Part shown: piece after piece, positions 13,551 to 14,042 of the stretch
Layout of the letters: each line of letters starts with the position of its first letter
Position numbering within the stretch: the stretch's first letter is position 1
Source of the DNA: CAZTLI01 sp964614375
Lineage (GTDB): Bacteria > Chloroflexota > Anaerolineae > Aggregatilineales > Phototrophicaceae
Direction: 5' to 3'
Length of the DNA: 14,042 bases
Assembly: GCA_964614375.1 (NCBI GenBank)
Contig: CAZTLI010000095.1
Location: forward strand, 1-14,042
Notes under the pieces: model-generated
Seen by the model: only the letters and a program-made list of their open reading frames with translations
Database searches by the model: none
Told to the model about the DNA's origin: nothing
Translations under genes and position numbers: made by a program

Positions 13551-13556
13551 CCAGCG

Positions 13557-14042
13557 ATGACCGATAGCCCGCTGCATATTCTGCATCTCACGCCCTATTA
13601 TGCGCCTGCCTATGCCTTTGGCGGTGTCGTGCGGGCAGTTGAAGGTATGGCACAGGCCCTCGTCGCACAGGGACATCGCGTTACTGTGCTGACAACCGAC
13701 GCGCTCGACCCACACACACGATTCAGCGGTGCGCTGGATATGCGATGTAATGGTGTCCGGGTGATGCGCGTGCCTAATCTATCGGTGGGTTTGCGTGGAC
13801 GCTTCAATCTCTCGACGCCAAATAAGATGAAACAGGCAGCGACAGCACTCTTGCATGACGTTGATATGGTGCATTGTCATGAATTCCGCACCGTAGAGAA
13901 TTTGCTGGTGACGCCTGTCGCTGTCGAAATGGGTATTCCGCTGGTGTTATCGCCACATGGCACCCTCAATCGCAGCACCGGGCGCAGCACGCTCAAGTCA
14001 GTGTGGGACAAACTGCTCAGTCCAGCAGTTGCGCGGCGCTTC
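13557..14042 (+). CDS. Glycosyltransferase family 4, N-terminal domain (3' truncated by window)
   Basis: The frame is open from ATG 13557 to the window end, 162 codons. It starts with I-L-H-L-T-P-Y-Y-A-P, then F-G-G-V-V-R-A-V-E-G-M-A-Q-A-L, G-H-R-V-T-V-L-T-T, and later D-M-V-H-C-H-E and L-V-L-S-P-H-G-T-L. This is the acceptor-binding Rossmann domain of GT4 (GT-B fold) enzymes, with the Y-x-P, G-G and S-P-H-G hallmarks of the family. They transfer sugars from nucleotide donors to polysaccharide, lipid-linked or other acceptors on the cytoplasmic side of the membrane. The donor-binding half with the E-x7-E motif lies beyond the window. It is the third gene of the cupin operon. The donor and acceptor cannot be told. 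Confidence 0.88.
   Translation, partial: MTDSPLHILHLTPYYAPAYAFGGVVRAVEGMAQALVAQGHRVTVLTTDALDPHTRFSGALDMRCNGVRVMRVPNLSVGLRGRFNLSTPNKMKQAATALLHDVDMVHCHEFRTVENLLVTPVAVEMGIPLVLSPHGTLNRSTGRSTLKSVWDKLLSPAVARRF

Overview
This window looks like chromosomal DNA from a bacterium with moderate-to-high GC. An Anaerolineae-like Chloroflexota is my best guess, from the mix of gene families, Gram-positive-like LytR-CpsA-Psr protein with a LytR C-terminal domain, TolB-like lipoprotein and frequent AGGAG-type ribosome sites. That is inference; no rRNA or marker gene is present. No tRNA, rRNA, CRISPR array, insertion sequence or phage gene was seen.

Layout. 1-437: the 3' end of a LytR-CpsA-Psr (cell-wall polymer ligase) gene, then a hairpin terminator shared with a convergent Bax-inhibitor-1 membrane protein (494-1204, minus). 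1345-2196: an alpha/beta hydrolase with an aspartate nucleophile, its stop codon touching the stop of the next, convergent gene. 2197-4094 (minus): a compact type II restriction-modification block, with a putative nuclease gene upstream of a predicted N4-cytosine DNA methyltransferase, its own extended -10 promoter, and visibly lower GC than its neighbours. 4116-5865 (minus): a hotdog thioesterase and a beta-propeller lipoprotein, each with a plausible promoter. 6057-8944 (plus): a cytoplasmic prolyl oligopeptidase followed by a serine alpha/beta hydrolase, probably cotranscribed. 8951-10726 (minus): a tightly coupled pair, a class I glutamine-amidotransferase-like gamma-glutamyl hydrolase (C26) and a Gfo/Idh/MocA dehydrogenase. 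10850-11059: a truncated PIN-domain (VapC-like) remnant. 11087-11980: an exported nucleotide pyrophosphatase/phosphodiesterase-like protein. 12185-12403: an unrecognised 72-residue protein.

12404-12765 is a gene-free stretch of about 360 bases. It holds two mutually exclusive hairpins, a promoter-like pair, a C-rich segment and a strong intrinsic terminator, which together suggest one or two small structured RNAs. From 12766 a cupin gene, a TPR-like gene overlapping it by 4 bases, and a GT4 glycosyltransferase cut by the window edge form an operon.

The most interesting items are the restriction-modification block with an unassigned nuclease (a possible S-x-K active site) and the 12404-12690 RNA-like region. 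The rest is ordinary core and accessory metabolism. All promoter calls were made by eye.
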